A DNA stretch of 64,000 nt from Eubacteriales bacterium (GCA_030536575.1 JAUNPS010000013.1:3072-67071); one strand, 5' to 3'. Shown: positions 8,061 to 18,516, counted from the stretch's first letter. A program made the numbers and translations. The notes: generated by a model from the letters alone, not told the origin.

Positions 8061-9434
8061 TTAATTCGGATTCAACTGCGTTGTTCCGGCAGGTTGATCC
8101 GCCGTGTTTGACACGTAAACATTTCCCATGTCATCTGCATATACATAATCATAAGAAACCGGTATTTTCACATGCTCCCCATCCGGCAGCGTATAATCGT
8201 TTTGGGAAAGGATATAATCGGAAAACTGCTCCGCATCATACGTTGCTCCTGTCCCCATCGAAGCGCTGACACTGCTTTCGCAGTAATCCCTTGCCGCTTC
8301 CATGCTGGTGCTCCCGTTGGAAAGCATCTGCTGCATGATCTGATCTTTCGCTCTGGTAAACGCATCCGCAAACTGATCGCTGAAACAGGTATTCATAAGA
8401 AACTGTTCATAGATATCCCGGTTTGCCTCATATTCCGCTTCCGGCGTCAGCATAAAATATACAAGCGGCGCTTCCCACGAAATGTAAGACGTATGAACCG
8501 TCCCTCCATAGAGGATCTCTGTCGAAAAGGAACACTGGCTTCCGTCTGTGGCCGCCAGCACATTCAGCCGGAACGGATATCCATCTAACGAAACGGCATA
8601 GGAACGCTCCGCTATCCCAACATATACGCCATCTACGCTGCAACCTGTCCCCTGCATGAGCGAGGTCATCTGCTGGTACATTTCATTCGCCTTTTCATCC
8701 ATCCGTTTCTGCATGTCAGCCCCCATTTCCGTCTGCCCGACGAGTTCCAGCTGTTGGCCGGAAAGGATGGTCTGTGCCATATAATCGCAGTAAGTTTCCG
8801 CTGTCATAAACTGCAGCATCGGTGTCAGCGTCTGGCTGTCAAATGCCCCGTCCTGATGCTGATTGTATGAAACCCCACCCATCGAATAATCCAGGATATG
8901 CTCATAGACAACCGGAGAATAATATCCCAGCACCGTATTCTGATCCGGGCTCAGGGCCGTCGCATAGACCTGCCCGGGCGCGCCCGCACTCTGCCATCTT
9001 CCGCACCAGATCACTTCCCCGGATACCGTATAATCGGAAGGCGCCATGCAGTGGGCGACCACTTTTCCGGTAGACGAGTCCTGGATATCCCAATACCGGT
9101 ATGCCTGGATCTTCTGTGTGTATGTACCAGCGGTTGACTGCGTCAGAACCGAACCTCCAAGGGTATTTCCTTCCCCTAAGCCAGAAAATCTTTCGCTCAA
9201 AGAAGGCGTTTCCGTTTCCGCATCTGCATCTGTCTTGGCGGCTGCATCTGTTTTTTCCCCTATTCCGATTGCTTTCCGTGAATTGCCAATCTCAAACGTA
9301 CCGTACTGCGCAGCCGTCTCCTTGCCCTCTTCCGCTTTCGCCGTCTGCTGGCCAACTCCAAAAACGCATCCGAATGTCAGCATTGCCCAGACAATTTCCC
9401 TGCCGATAATCGATTTTCTTAATCTCTTTCCCAT
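8061..9434 (-). CDS. Exported protein of unknown function
   Basis: 457 residues. The N-terminus (basic, then MLTFGCVFGVGQQTAKA) is a signal peptide; a low-complexity Thr/Ala/Asp spacer follows to about residue 75. The remainder is a Tyr/Met-rich globular region with at least five Cys (for example AHCMAPSDY, TYCDYMAQ, GTGCSVDG, NTCFSDQF), which could form disulfides outside the cell. I recognise no family. It lies between the M4 protease and the PsbP-like protein, so it may be a substrate, partner or maturation factor of the protease. Confidence 0.65.
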   Translation of the reverse strand: MGKRLRKSIIGREIVWAMLTFGCVFGVGQQTAKAEEGKETAAQYGTFEIGNSRKAIGIGEKTDAAAKTDADAETETPSLSERFSGLGEGNTLGGSVLTQSTAGTYTQKIQAYRYWDIQDSSTGKVVAHCMAPSDYTVSGEVIWCGRWQSAGAPGQVYATALSPDQNTVLGYYSPVVYEHILDYSMGGVSYNQHQDGAFDSQTLTPMLQFMTAETYCDYMAQTILSGQQLELVGQTEMGADMQKRMDEKANEMYQQMTSLMQGTGCSVDGVYVGIAERSYAVSLDGYPFRLNVLAATDGSQCSFSTEILYGGTVHTSYISWEAPLVYFMLTPEAEYEANRDIYEQFLMNTCFSDQFADAFTRAKDQIMQQMLSNGSTSMEAARDYCESSVSASMGTGATYDAEQFSDYILSQNDYTLPDGEHVKIPVSYDYVYADDMGNVYVSNTADQPAGTTQLNPN

Positions 9435-9462
9435 CTTTTCCTCCTCTTCCCATTTCCGTCAT

Positions 9463-11235
9463 CTAATATCCCGCCTCTTCGCAAATTTCATCAATCTTTT
9501 CCAGCCACACGGAGTCCAGCCCCTGTATTTTCGCGGCAAACTTCAGCGCCTCGTGTACTTCCTGATAGCCCGACAGCGGCGTCAGCATTTTCAGCGCCCC
9601 CTGCCACAGCTCAAAAGCCTGCTCCAGCTCCATTCCTTCCATGCAAAGCCGATACCCCACATGGCTGATCAGGGAACTGTTCACATGAACTCCTCCATAA
9701 TCATTTTCCATCAGCGGGTCTTCCGAATCCGGATAATAAAAAAGCCCATTTATCTCCGTAGGCTGCCCATACTGACCGGGTTCACTCATGCTGCGGACAG
9801 GAACGCCGCTGTTTTCTGCCAACAGCCACAGCTCATCCTCCGTAGCTCCCAGGAGCATCTCGCATAAATTCCCGCACACATCGCTGATTCCCTCATTAAC
9901 CGCCCCGGAAGCATTCTGGTAAAGATTGCCGCCCGCCGTATAATCGGTGATCCCGTGGGTAAATTCATGTGCCGCCACATCCACACATTCCCCGTAATCA
10001 TTCACAGCGCTTGCACAAAATACTGCCCATCCTGCGGAAAATCCCAGATACGCCGCATTATCCTCCGGCTCTCTTTCCGCATTGCAGTAATCTGTCAGAA
10101 TCAGGATGGGGCTTCCAAATCCATCTACGGATTCCATCCCATGGCTTTTGTAAAAATCATAGACCTGACAGTAACGGTCATACGTCAGGAGATAGTGCTC
10201 CGGCCATCCCGTATTATCCGGAGATATCCATGGAATCAGTTTCCCTTCAAAGGCATACGCATAATAATCCGCCAGAAGGATATGCCGTTTTGTATCCGCC
10301 AGATAATAATTTCCCGCCAAATCCCGCGCAACGGGAACGGTAATCGTTTCCCTGGTTCCATTCCAGAGCTCCACGCTTCCTGTGTAGCTGTCTTCTGTCA
10401 GCCCCTCAAAGAATGCAAGCGCATTTTCTGCCTGTACGTTATCGCCCAGGATCAGTTCTTCCGGAGAGGAAACCGGCAAATAAGTAAGGTAGGAACCCTC
10501 ATACCCAACCAGGTGCTCCAGATACCCCCTGCCCTCCGAATGTACGGCTGTCACCGGAGCATTGCTGAAAACTGCCCATGCATGATAAGCGACTCCCTGG
10601 ATCGTCACGGAAGTCTGTCGCGTATATTGCGGATACAGCGTCAGGCCATACTGTGAAAACTGCTCCCGGACTATCCGCTCCGCCTCTTCGCCCGTGATCG
10701 AAGGTTCCTCCTCTCCGGCAATCCCAACGTTCGGCGTAAAGGAACTGACTACCCCTGCCGTATACCCCTGCGGATCCAAAAGAATCTTCAGCACGGCGTT
10801 TTCCAGTGTCAGATCTCCATATCGCTGCCGGTAGGTGAGATAAGTATAGCCTTGCGCATCCTGCTCTCCATAAACGGCAAAAAATTCCGACCCTTTTGAT
10901 AATCCGAGAAGACTGGCGATTCCATTTAAGGATTCCACGCCCTTCTCCACATCCGTAACCGGTTCTTCATAATATTTTCCCCGCAGAAAGGTAAGATACC
11001 CGTCCTCACTGTAGAGAAAATCCGCATCTCCGCCGTTCATTTCCAAAAGATCTTTTTCGGTAAGCTGCGGCGTGTCATTATAAGAATTTTTCCGTTTCCA
11101 CACTTCCCAAAGAGAATTCTTTTCTGCCGCTGTGCTGTCTTCCGGGCCAGCCTGGCTGTCCGACGCATAAACAGCAGAGGCCACCATCAAGGCGCCCACA
11201 ACCGCCGTCAGAATTCCCTTCCATCGTCCTTTCAC
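9463..11235 (-). CDS. Thermolysin-like M4 metallopeptidase, exported
   Basis: 590 residues. Start chosen is GTG 11235 behind GGAGGGAGG; its GTGA overlaps the stop of the regulator. Signal peptide ends near VYASD. Residues about 50-170 form an FTP-like propeptide and 170-245 a PepSY-like segment. In the M4 catalytic domain the zinc motif HEFTH is at 423-427, the third ligand Glu is in NEGISD (448), and the thermolysin-type His is in GVHVNSS (517). All catalytic residues are present, so it should be active after propeptide removal. It is co-transcribed with a DNA-binding regulator and three exported proteins. Confidence 0.9.
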   Translation of the reverse strand: MKGRWKGILTAVVGALMVASAVYASDSQAGPEDSTAAEKNSLWEVWKRKNSYNDTPQLTEKDLLEMNGGDADFLYSEDGYLTFLRGKYYEEPVTDVEKGVESLNGIASLLGLSKGSEFFAVYGEQDAQGYTYLTYRQRYGDLTLENAVLKILLDPQGYTAGVVSSFTPNVGIAGEEEPSITGEEAERIVREQFSQYGLTLYPQYTRQTSVTIQGVAYHAWAVFSNAPVTAVHSEGRGYLEHLVGYEGSYLTYLPVSSPEELILGDNVQAENALAFFEGLTEDSYTGSVELWNGTRETITVPVARDLAGNYYLADTKRHILLADYYAYAFEGKLIPWISPDNTGWPEHYLLTYDRYCQVYDFYKSHGMESVDGFGSPILILTDYCNAEREPEDNAAYLGFSAGWAVFCASAVNDYGECVDVAAHEFTHGITDYTAGGNLYQNASGAVNEGISDVCGNLCEMLLGATEDELWLLAENSGVPVRSMSEPGQYGQPTEINGLFYYPDSEDPLMENDYGGVHVNSSLISHVGYRLCMEGMELEQAFELWQGALKMLTPLSGYQEVHEALKFAAKIQGLDSVWLEKIDEICEEAGY

Positions 11236-12995
11236 GTTTCCTCCCTCCTGTCCATTTCCATATCCTGGTCGATAATCGGCAGGCTGACATTTTCCAATGC
11301 ATAACGCAGTTTTGGATGATGAATCACAAAATGAATGGCAGGCGCTTTGTTTTTGGAAACCATGCACCACTTTCCCTCGTGACAGGTAATCTGGATATTA
11401 TGGAAGCCCTTTGCCTGCGTGAGCCGAAATCGGTAATTCTCATGTCCGGAAGCATACTCCTGCGCCGCCCGGATGCAGGACTGGTATTCTTCATAAGTCA
11501 GCCGGATATCCTCTTCGAAAAAGCATTCCGCCAATGGCAGCGCTGCCGGATATTTTTCGTACTCCGTCTCCGACATCTCCGAAAGTTCGTCTTCTACCAC
11601 ACTGTGGGAAAGAATTGCCTCCATCCATTCTTTCTGGTTTTTCCAGTTCTCCAGAATCTGCTCCCGGCGCTCTCTGTCCGTTTTCTGCCGCTTCAGAATG
11701 AACGCCAGCACTTCCGCCGGAATGGAAAACAGCGGAGGCGCAGCAAGAATCCTGCGTCTTCTTCCCTCTTTCCTGGAATCCTCAGTAAGGAACGCATACA
11801 GCTTCTTTCTTTTTTCTTCCCGGTAAATATCCATCAGGGGATGCGCCTTTTTCAAAAGAAATTCCATATTTTTCCGGCATACCGCCACTTCTTCTTTCCG
11901 GCTGGTCAGATAGTAATGCGCCAGATCGTGATGGCCGCTGATACAGTCTCCGGTCATTGCCGCCTGTCCCGAACAGAAATGCAGATGCGAATAGACTTTA
12001 TTCTGCACGCCTTTGAGATAATAGGGCGAAATCTGCCCGGTCATATACAGCGGAACCCAATTTTCCAGCCCCAGCATCATGTCTTTCATCGGCCGTTCGA
12101 CGTCATGCACAATGTGGATGTGCAGGCCCTTCTTCAGCACCATTGCCAAGCCAAACATATATTTTTTGGCAAATTCCTCATCTGCCGCCATATCCTCCAC
12201 CGGCATATCGCTGCATAAATACAGCGGCTTCCTGGATTTTGCAAACACCGTATGTTTCAGAAAATCCAGCTCTCCCTCCCTCATTTCTTTCAGCCCATAA
12301 TAATGTCTGGAAACCGGAAGCTGGAACGGTATTTTTGGAACCTTGAAGGTATCAAAGTGAATCGCCCGGATATAATCATCCAATTCAAAGGAATCTACCT
12401 TTCGCAAAAAACCGGATACATAATCGATCCTTTCACACGCTGCACCGCGCAGCCATTCCTTCAGCCTCCTCCGATAGCCATCCGTCTGCGCAAGCTCCTC
12501 TTCCCCGCATCCGATCAGTAATGCGATGTCTTTTCTTTCTTTTTCACTGGAAAAATTTTTTACCAGATAGCCGCATACATTCTCCACAAATTCCTGCGGG
12601 TGGGAAGGCATCCTTTTGCCCGTGCGGATCTTTGAAATGTAAGACGCATCGTAGTGCAGAAAAGCAGCCATCTGCGACACATTCACGTTGAGTTCTCTCA
12701 GAAGAAGATCCAGTTTTTCGCCTAAAAAAGTCTCTGTATCTTCTTCTGTTTTCAACGTTTCCTGTAAAATCCGCAAAACATCCGGAACCTCCGTATCCCA
12801 GACACCGTTTTCTTTTGCGGTTCTTACAATTCCCTTTGCCAGCATTTCCAGATATTCGCTGTCCGCAGGCGGAATCCGCTCCCCCTTTCGGTATCTGCTG
12901 AGAACCGTTTCCGAAATCCCGCTGTTTCGGGCAAGCTCTTTTCCCGTACAATGAATTTCTTCTATGTATTGATTCAAACGTTCCTGAAACTCCAT
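11232..12995 (-). CDS. Large XRE-type regulator with two HTH domains and a sensory-like C-terminus
   Basis: 587 residues. ATG 12995 follows AAGGAAGGTGAG; longer frames have no ribosome site. HTH 1 lies at about 10-45 (GKELARNSGISETVLSRYRK). A second HTH-like segment lies at about 95-140 (VSQMAAFLHYDASYISKIRT). Both resemble XRE helices 2-3. The remaining 430 residues are cytoplasmic, without membrane segments, and contain His/Cys-rich patches (LHIHIVHDVERP, LHFCSGQAAMTGD). I cannot name the C-terminal family. Being second in the operon suggests autoregulation and control of the protease genes. Confidence 0.75.
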   Translation of the reverse strand: MEFQERLNQYIEEIHCTGKELARNSGISETVLSRYRKGERIPPADSEYLEMLAKGIVRTAKENGVWDTEVPDVLRILQETLKTEEDTETFLGEKLDLLLRELNVNVSQMAAFLHYDASYISKIRTGKRMPSHPQEFVENVCGYLVKNFSSEKERKDIALLIGCGEEELAQTDGYRRRLKEWLRGAACERIDYVSGFLRKVDSFELDDYIRAIHFDTFKVPKIPFQLPVSRHYYGLKEMREGELDFLKHTVFAKSRKPLYLCSDMPVEDMAADEEFAKKYMFGLAMVLKKGLHIHIVHDVERPMKDMMLGLENWVPLYMTGQISPYYLKGVQNKVYSHLHFCSGQAAMTGDCISGHHDLAHYYLTSRKEEVAVCRKNMEFLLKKAHPLMDIYREEKRKKLYAFLTEDSRKEGRRRRILAAPPLFSIPAEVLAFILKRQKTDRERREQILENWKNQKEWMEAILSHSVVEDELSEMSETEYEKYPAALPLAECFFEEDIRLTYEEYQSCIRAAQEYASGHENYRFRLTQAKGFHNIQITCHEGKWCMVSKNKAPAIHFVIHHPKLRYALENVSLPIIDQDMEMDRREET

Positions 12996-13012
12996 TTTTC
13001 TCACCTTCCTTT

Positions 13013-13447
13013 TTAATCCCGAAATATGCTTTCCCAGAAAAAGCCAATGCCTTCCAGCTCGTAAAGTTCGCCGTTTTTCCATTCCAGATTTTTATCATTT
13101 AAGCGGATCACCGTTTTTTCCCCGTCTTCAAAGGTAAAGCTTATGGAATGATACCGATCCGTCACATAAAGATCCGTTCTTTCTCCGATTTGAATCTCCA
13201 TAAATAATTGTACTGCCGCTTCGATCTCCTGCGCATCGGTCAGTTCCACCGTTCTTTTCGCCCCATTGTCATCGGCGATCACCTGGATGCTTTCCGGGAG
13301 TTCCTCCGAAATTCCCGCCAGCTTCTCATCATCCAGGGATTCATATAAATAATTTCCTGTCTGCAGGGCGCATGCTTCTTCCTCCCTTACCAGAAATGGG
13401 AAAAATCCCTGTAAAGCTGCCAGAACTACCCAAAAAAGAATTTTCAC
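13013..13447 (-). CDS. Small exported protein heading the protease operon
   Basis: 144 residues. The hydrophobic N-terminus (ILFWVVLAALQGFFPFLV) looks like a signal peptide or anchor without a lipobox. A compact alpha/beta domain follows, rich in acidic residues and ending in a Trp/Phe-rich tail. No recognised family. It is the first gene after the operon promoter and lies 17 bp from the regulator, so it is a candidate sensor or inhibitor for the system. Confidence 0.65.
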   Translation of the reverse strand: MKILFWVVLAALQGFFPFLVREEEACALQTGNYLYESLDDEKLAGISEELPESIQVIADDNGAKRTVELTDAQEIEAAVQLFMEIQIGERTDLYVTDRYHSISFTFEDGEKTVIRLNDKNLEWKNGELYELEGIGFFWESIFRD

Positions 13448-13488
13448 CTCAACGCCCTTCCTTCTTTGCTTTTCTTCTGTATAATTTT

Positions 13489-13517
13489 AGTATAAACAAG
13501 ATTCCGCCTCCGTGCAA
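13489..13517 (-). promoter_or_regulatory. Strong SigA promoter of the protease operon
   Basis: On the minus strand TTGCAC (13517-13512), 17-bp spacer, TATACT (13494-13489). Transcription would start near 13482, about 35 bp before the first gene. Confidence 0.75.
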
Positions 13518-13519
13518 AA

Positions 13520-13745
13520 AAATTACCGCATTTGTCTTTGACAAATCTGGTAATTTTCTCGTTCACATTTTATTCATGCAAGATTCAAAAATCTTTTACC
13601 GCCTTCTCATTCTTTCTTCATTTCTGCTTTCTATAATAACACTATCAAATAGATGGTAAACGCCGACCAGATACTATTTGAGTAACTTTTTCATAATAAT
13701 GCCGGGTATTCAAGCTGCCTGGCATCCTCCCATTTTCAAACTTTT
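13520..13745. other. AT-rich intergenic spacer
   Basis: Between the protease operon promoter and the glnN terminator. It holds a modest inverted repeat (ATGCC...GGCAT at about 13699-13725) and no convincing gene. Confidence 0.4.
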
Positions 13746-13750
13746 TACAA

Positions 13751-13790
13751 AAGAAAGGGAACTGCAAGTCGCCATGCAGCTCCCTTTCTT
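13751..13790 (-). terminator. Terminator of first glnN
   Basis: AAGAAAGGGA (13751-13760)/TCCCTTTCTT (13781-13790) with inner CTGCA/TGCAG. It sits 10 bp after the stop of glnN. Confidence 0.85.
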
Positions 13791-13799
13791 GTATCTTAC

Positions 13800-15917
13800 T
13801 TAAACCTCGAACAGCAGATCGCCGTAAGACGGCATCGGCCACTCTTCCTTATCCACCAGCATTTCCAGCTTATCCACCGGCTCCCGCAGTTCCTCCATCG
13901 CCGTAACAACATGCTCCCGGTAATATTTCGCCTGCCCTCTTCCGCTCTCCATACCGGCGGCGATATTCGTCATCTCCTCCAGCTTCGCCAGGGCCTTCTT
14001 CGTCTCAGACAGCAGATGGGTCGTCTCTTTTAACAGATTCATCGGCACGGTAACGTCTGCCCCGGCCTGCTTAATCTCGTTCGCCGTCCCGGCCAGGCTT
14101 CTGGAATAGCGCATCACAGCCGGAATAATGTGCTTGCTCGCGATATCGATCATCGCACGCGCTTCGATGTTGATCGCCTTCGCATAGCCCTCATACTGGA
14201 TCTCTGCGCGGGATTCCAGCTCAGAACGGGTAAAGACGCCGAATTTTTCAAACAGTTCGATGGTCTTGGGCTTCGTCAGGGCCGGAATCGCATCCACCAT
14301 ATTTGTGATATTTTCCAGACCTCTCCGCTCGGCCTCTTCCACCCATTCCTGGGAATAGCCGTTCCCGTTAAAGACAATGCGGTGATGCTCGGTCGCGTAT
14401 TTCTTAATCAGATCATGGACAGCCATATCGAAATCTTCCGCTTTTTCCAGGACGTCACAGGCATCGGAGAAGGCTTCCGCCACGATGGTATTCAGAACCA
14501 CATTGCACTCCGCAACGGAATCTCTGGAACCAACCATACGGAATTCGAATTTATTTCCCGTGAAAGCAAAGGGAGACGTCCGGTTCCGGTCCGTGGCATC
14601 CCGCGCGAAATCCGGAAGGGTTTTCACCCCGGTGTGCAGGCGGCCGCCCTTAATGCTGTGCGTAGCCGAGCCCGTGCTGATCAGCTGGGTCAGCACATCC
14701 TCAAGCTGCTCGCCCAGGAACACGGAAACAATGGCCGGCGGCGCTTCATTCGCCCCAAGCCGATGGTCATTTCCCACATCCGCGGCCGACTCCCGCAGCA
14801 GATCCGCGTGTTCGTCCACGGCTTTCAGGATACAGCAGAGCACCAGCAGGAACTGAATGTTCTCGTGCGGCGTCTTGCCGGGATCCAGCAGATTAATGCC
14901 GTCGTCGGTGGTGAGGGACCAGTTATTGTGCTTGCCGGAACCGTTTACGCCCGCAAAGGGTTTTTCGTGGAGCAGGCACTGAAGGCCATGCTCTTCCGCT
15001 ACCCGCTTCAGGGTTTCCATGATGATCTGGTTATGGTCGGCCGCTACATTGCACTCCGCGTAGATCGGAGCAAGCTCATGCTGGCCGGGCGCGACCTCGT
15101 TATGCTGGGTTTTCGCCGAAACGCCAAGCTTCCAAAGCTCTTCATTCACGTCCTTCATGAAAGCGCCGATGCGCTGGCGGATAACGCCGAAATAGTGATC
15201 GTCCAGTTCCTGGCCTTTCGGCGGCATGGCCCCAAACAGGGTTCGGCCGGTAAAGATCAGATCCTTCCGCTTCAGGTATTTGGCACGGTCTACGATGAAA
15301 TATTCCTGTTCAACGCCCACGGAGGGTTTTACCTTCCTGGAAGTGGTATTTCCAAACAGGCGCAGAAGCCGCAGGGACTGGGTCTGAATCGCTTCCATGG
15401 AGCGCAGAAGCGGAGTCTTCTGATCCAGCGCTTCCCCTTTATAGGAGCAAAAAGCCGTCGGAATGCACAGAATCGCGCCCGCGCCGTCTTCCCGCACAAA
15501 GGCCGGTGAGGTGCAGTCCCAGGCCGTATAGCCTCTGGCCTCGAAGGTAGCGCGCAGACCTCCGGAAGGAAAGGAGGAAGCGTCCGGCTCGCCCTTGATC
15601 AGCTCTTTTCCGGAGAACTCCAGGAGTACGTTTCCTTCTTTATCCGGCGCGGTCAGAAATGCATCATGTTTTTCCGCGGTGAATCCTGTCAGCGGCTGGA
15701 ACCAGTGGGTGTAATGGGTCGCCCCTTTTTCCACCGCCCAGTCTTTCATAGCTCCGGCCACGACTTCGGCGGTCATGGGATCTAAGTCTTTTCCCTCGTC
15801 GATGGTCTGGTGAAGTTCTTTGTAGACCTTTTTAGGAAGGCGTTCCCGCATGACTTTGTCGTTGAATACATTCTGGCCGAAAATTTCTGCTGCGTTGAAT
15901 TTCTTTTCTTCGCTCAT
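13800..15917 (-). CDS. glnN: Type III glutamine synthetase, copy 1
   Basis: 705 residues, the length of GSIII enzymes and much longer than GSI (about 450). It makes glutamine from glutamate, ammonia and ATP in the cytoplasm. GSIII landmarks visible include [34 protein letters not shown] and [20 protein letters not shown], which carry metal, glutamate and nucleotide ligands. The start is ATG 15917 with GGAG close upstream. It has its own promoter (15966-15994) and terminator, separate from the second copy. The two proteins are close to identical over long blocks, so this is a recent-looking duplication. Confidence 0.95.
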   Translation of the reverse strand: MSEEKKFNAAEIFGQNVFNDKVMRERLPKKVYKELHQTIDEGKDLDPMTAEVVAGAMKDWAVEKGATHYTHWFQPLTGFTAEKHDAFLTAPDKEGNVLLEFSGKELIKGEPDASSFPSGGLRATFEARGYTAWDCTSPAFVREDGAGAILCIPTAFCSYKGEALDQKTPLLRSMEAIQTQSLRLLRLFGNTTSRKVKPSVGVEQEYFIVDRAKYLKRKDLIFTGRTLFGAMPPKGQELDDHYFGVIRQRIGAFMKDVNEELWKLGVSAKTQHNEVAPGQHELAPIYAECNVAADHNQIIMETLKRVAEEHGLQCLLHEKPFAGVNGSGKHNNWSLTTDDGINLLDPGKTPHENIQFLLVLCCILKAVDEHADLLRESAADVGNDHRLGANEAPPAIVSVFLGEQLEDVLTQLISTGSATHSIKGGRLHTGVKTLPDFARDATDRNRTSPFAFTGNKFEFRMVGSRDSVAECNVVLNTIVAEAFSDACDVLEKAEDFDMAVHDLIKKYATEHHRIVFNGNGYSQEWVEEAERRGLENITNMVDAIPALTKPKTIELFEKFGVFTRSELESRAEIQYEGYAKAINIEARAMIDIASKHIIPAVMRYSRSLAGTANEIKQAGADVTVPMNLLKETTHLLSETKKALAKLEEMTNIAAGMESGRGQAKYYREHVVTAMEELREPVDKLEMLVDKEEWPMPSYGDLLFEV

Positions 15918-15965
15918 TTTTCTCCATCCCCTCTGCTGTGCTGTTCTATTTATACGCTATAACGC

Positions 15966-15994
15966 ATGATAGCACATTTTTTCGGACTTGAAAA
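15966..15994 (-). promoter_or_regulatory. Promoter of glnN copy 1
   Basis: TTTTCA (15994-15989), 17 bp, TATCAT (15971-15966). The -10 is good and the -35 poor, as expected for an activated or regulated promoter. Confidence 0.45.
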
Positions 15995-16043
15995 GATTGT
16001 ATTTTCCTGAAAATCGTAAGTGAAGGCGCATGAGCCTGGGAAT

Positions 16044-16077
16044 CGTTACTGGAACGAGGTGCGAGTGAACAGTAACG
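16044..16077. repeat. Perfect 8-bp inverted repeat, REP-like
   Basis: CGTTACTG (16044-16051) and CAGTAACG (16070-16077) flank an 18-bp GC-rich centre in the spacer between the glnN copies. It has no U-run, so it is not a terminator. It resembles intergenic REP-like palindromes, but only one copy is in this window. Confidence 0.4.
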
Positions 16078-16111
16078 CGCGCAGAAATCGTGGAAGCTGC
16101 TGTTTACGCAT

Positions 16112-16150
16112 AAAAAGCAGAGCGGCATAGCTTTCACTATACCGCTCCGC
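16112..16150 (-). terminator. Terminator of second glnN
   Basis: 14-bp stem GCAGAGCGGCATAG (16117-16130)/CTATACCGCTCCGC (16137-16150) with two wobble pairs; TTTTT follows on the minus strand. Confidence 0.9.
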
Positions 16151-16164
16151 CGGGGGGGGATTTT

Positions 16165-18276
16165 TTAAACTTCGAACAGCAGATCGCCGTAGGACGGCAT
16201 CGGCCACATTTCTTTATCCACGATCATTTCCAGTTTATCCACCGGTGCACGCAGGGCATCCATCGCCGGAACAACCGTTCCATGGAAATACTTCGCCTGC
16301 TCTTCCACGGAATCCATCTTCGCAGCGGCAGCATCCACCTCGATCAGGGCTTTCAGAGCCGCCTTGGTTTCTTCCAGCAGCGCGCTGGTCTCTCCCAGCA
16401 GCTCTACCTGCACAGCCGCTTTTCCGCCTGCGGCTGTCACGGAATTAATCGTATCCGCCAGGCTCTTGGTGTAACGGATCACCGCCGGAATGATCTGCTT
16501 GCCAGCCATATCGATCATGGTCTTGGCTTCGATGTTCAGTGCCTTCGCATAGTTCTCGTATTTAATCTCCACACGGGATTCCAGTTCCGCCTGGGTAAAT
16601 ACCCCGAATTTTCCAAACATTTCGATGGCCTTCGGCGTAACCAGGGTCGGGATTGCTTCCACCATGGATTTGATGTTCGGCAGGCCGCGCCGTTCCGCCT
16701 CGGCTACCCATTCGTCCGAATAGCCATTTCCATTGAAGACGATTCTCTGGTGCTCGGTGGCATATTTCTTGATCAGGTCATGGACGGCCAGGTCAAAGTC
16801 TTCGGCATTTTCCAGAACGTCGCAGGCATCGGAGAAGGCTTCCGCCACGATGGTGTTCAGCACAATGTTCGGGCCTGCAATGGAATCTCTGGAGCCAACC
16901 ATACGGAACTCAAATTTATTTCCGGTGAAGGCAAAGGGTGAAGTCCGGTTCCGGTCTGTGGCGTCTTTAGCCAGATCCGGAAGCGTCTTAACGCCAGTCT
17001 GCAAAACACCGCCCTTGATGCTGTGGGTCGCGGTTCCGGTGTGGATCAACTGCTGCATCACGTCCTCAAGCTGCTCTCCTAAGAAGATGGAGATGATGGC
17101 TGGCGGCGCTTCGTTGGCGCCCAGTCTGTGGTCGTTGCCCGGATCGGCAGCGGATTCCCGGAGCAGGTCTGCGTGGGTATCAACGGCTTTCAGGATACAG
17201 GTCAGAACCAGAAGGAACTGGATGTTTTCGTGCGGGGTCTTGCCCGGATCCAGCAGGTTAATGCCGTCGTCGGTGGTGATCGACCAGTTGTTGTGCTTGC
17301 CGGAGCCGTTCACGCCTGCGAAGGGTTTCTCATGGAGCAGGCACTGTAAGCCGTGCTGGCAGGCCACTTTTTTCAGGACTTTCATCACAAGCTGGTTGTG
17401 GTCTACGGCAATGTTGGCTTCCGCGTAGATGGGCGCCAGTTCGTGCTGTGCCGGAGCGACCTCATTGTGCTGGGTCTTGGCCGTCACGCCCAGTTTCCAG
17501 AGTTCTTCGTTCACATCCTTCATGAAGGAAGCAATTCTCTGACGGATCGTACCAAAGTAATGGTCATCCAGCTCCTGGCCCTTTGGCGGCATCGCGCCAA
17601 ACAGGGTGCGGCCCGTATAGATCAGGTCTTTTCTTTGCAGATATTTCTGTTTATCAACCAGGAAATACTCCTGTTCCGGCCCAACGGAAGGGGTCACCTT
17701 TTTGGAGGTAGTGTTTCCGAAGAGACGCAGAAGGCGGAGCGCCTGGGTATTAATGGCTTCCATGGAACGAAGCAGCGGGGTCTTCTGATCCAGAGCCTCG
17801 CCTTTGTAGGAGCAGAAAGCGGTCGGGATGCAGAGAATTGCGCCTGCCGCATCTTCCCGTACATAGGCCGGGGAGGTGCAGTCCCATGCGGTATAGCCTC
17901 TCGCCTCGAAGGTGGCTCTCAGGCCGCCGGACGGGAAGGAGGAGGCATCCGGCTCGCCCTTGATCAGCTCTTTTCCGGAAAACTCCATCAGAACCGTGCC
18001 GTCTGTCCGCGGTGCGGTGATAAAGGAATCGTGCTTCTCAGCCGTCATGCCGGTCAGGGGCTGGAAGATATGGGTATAATGGGTAGCGCCTTTCTCTACC
18101 GCCCAGTTTTTCATGGCTTCCGCGACAACTTCCGCGACCATGGGGTCTAATTCTTTACCTTCCTGCATGGTCTTTTTCAGTTCTTTGTAGACTTTTTTCG
18201 GAAGGCGCTCCTGCATGACTTTGTCGTTGAATACGTTTTCGCCAAAAATCTTTGCTACATTCATTTTTTCACTCAT
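16165..18276 (-). CDS. glnN: Type III glutamine synthetase, copy 2
   Basis: 703 residues. Start ATG 18276 behind AGGAG; the longer frame has no ribosome site. It carries the same GSIII motifs as copy 1 ([46 protein letters not shown]). Divergence from copy 1 is concentrated in the C-terminal helical region (about 610-680). It is upstream of copy 1 in transcription order but has its own terminator. Its leader contains a promoter followed by a strong hairpin-U-run (18448-18481), so expression may be set by attenuation. Two differently regulated isozymes would suit changing ammonia supply. Confidence 0.95.
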   Translation of the reverse strand: MSEKMNVAKIFGENVFNDKVMQERLPKKVYKELKKTMQEGKELDPMVAEVVAEAMKNWAVEKGATHYTHIFQPLTGMTAEKHDSFITAPRTDGTVLMEFSGKELIKGEPDASSFPSGGLRATFEARGYTAWDCTSPAYVREDAAGAILCIPTAFCSYKGEALDQKTPLLRSMEAINTQALRLLRLFGNTTSKKVTPSVGPEQEYFLVDKQKYLQRKDLIYTGRTLFGAMPPKGQELDDHYFGTIRQRIASFMKDVNEELWKLGVTAKTQHNEVAPAQHELAPIYAEANIAVDHNQLVMKVLKKVACQHGLQCLLHEKPFAGVNGSGKHNNWSITTDDGINLLDPGKTPHENIQFLLVLTCILKAVDTHADLLRESAADPGNDHRLGANEAPPAIISIFLGEQLEDVMQQLIHTGTATHSIKGGVLQTGVKTLPDLAKDATDRNRTSPFAFTGNKFEFRMVGSRDSIAGPNIVLNTIVAEAFSDACDVLENAEDFDLAVHDLIKKYATEHQRIVFNGNGYSDEWVAEAERRGLPNIKSMVEAIPTLVTPKAIEMFGKFGVFTQAELESRVEIKYENYAKALNIEAKTMIDMAGKQIIPAVIRYTKSLADTINSVTAAGGKAAVQVELLGETSALLEETKAALKALIEVDAAAAKMDSVEEQAKYFHGTVVPAMDALRAPVDKLEMIVDKEMWPMPSYGDLLFEV

Positions 18277-18447
18277 AAACTCCTCATCCTTTCTGGATTC
18301 CGTCGCCGGAGGGCTCCGGATTCTGTTTCCCATGCCGATCTGCGCACACTGTCATCCAGCGCCGCCAAAGCTTCGCCCCTCTCCCGGAGGGCTGTTTTAT
18401 GGGAGCACCGCGTTCCTGCTTTTCGCAATGCGGTTTTTCCCATAAAG

Positions 18448-18481
18448 AAAAAGGCGCTCCACCCGTAAGTGGAACGCCTTT
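18448..18481 (-). terminator. Terminator hairpin in the glnN copy 2 leader
   Basis: AAAGGCG/CGCCTTT and TCCAC/GTGGA around a six-base loop, followed by TTTTTC on minus. It lies between a candidate promoter and the gene, so it is either an attenuator of glnN or simply the aldolase terminator. Confidence 0.75.
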
Positions 18482-18516
18482 GTTCTCATTCGCTCATGTA
18501 TAGGAAATCTGTATTT

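Noticed and set aside
14130-18150. Plus-strand ORFs of up to 459 codons opposite the glnN genes
   Set aside because: Shadows of the highly conserved GSIII genes on minus; no motifs and no start signals.
18448-18481. ANTAR-type antiterminator hairpin before glnN
   Set aside because: The six-base loop lacks the A1/G4 positions of ANTAR targets and there is only one hairpin.
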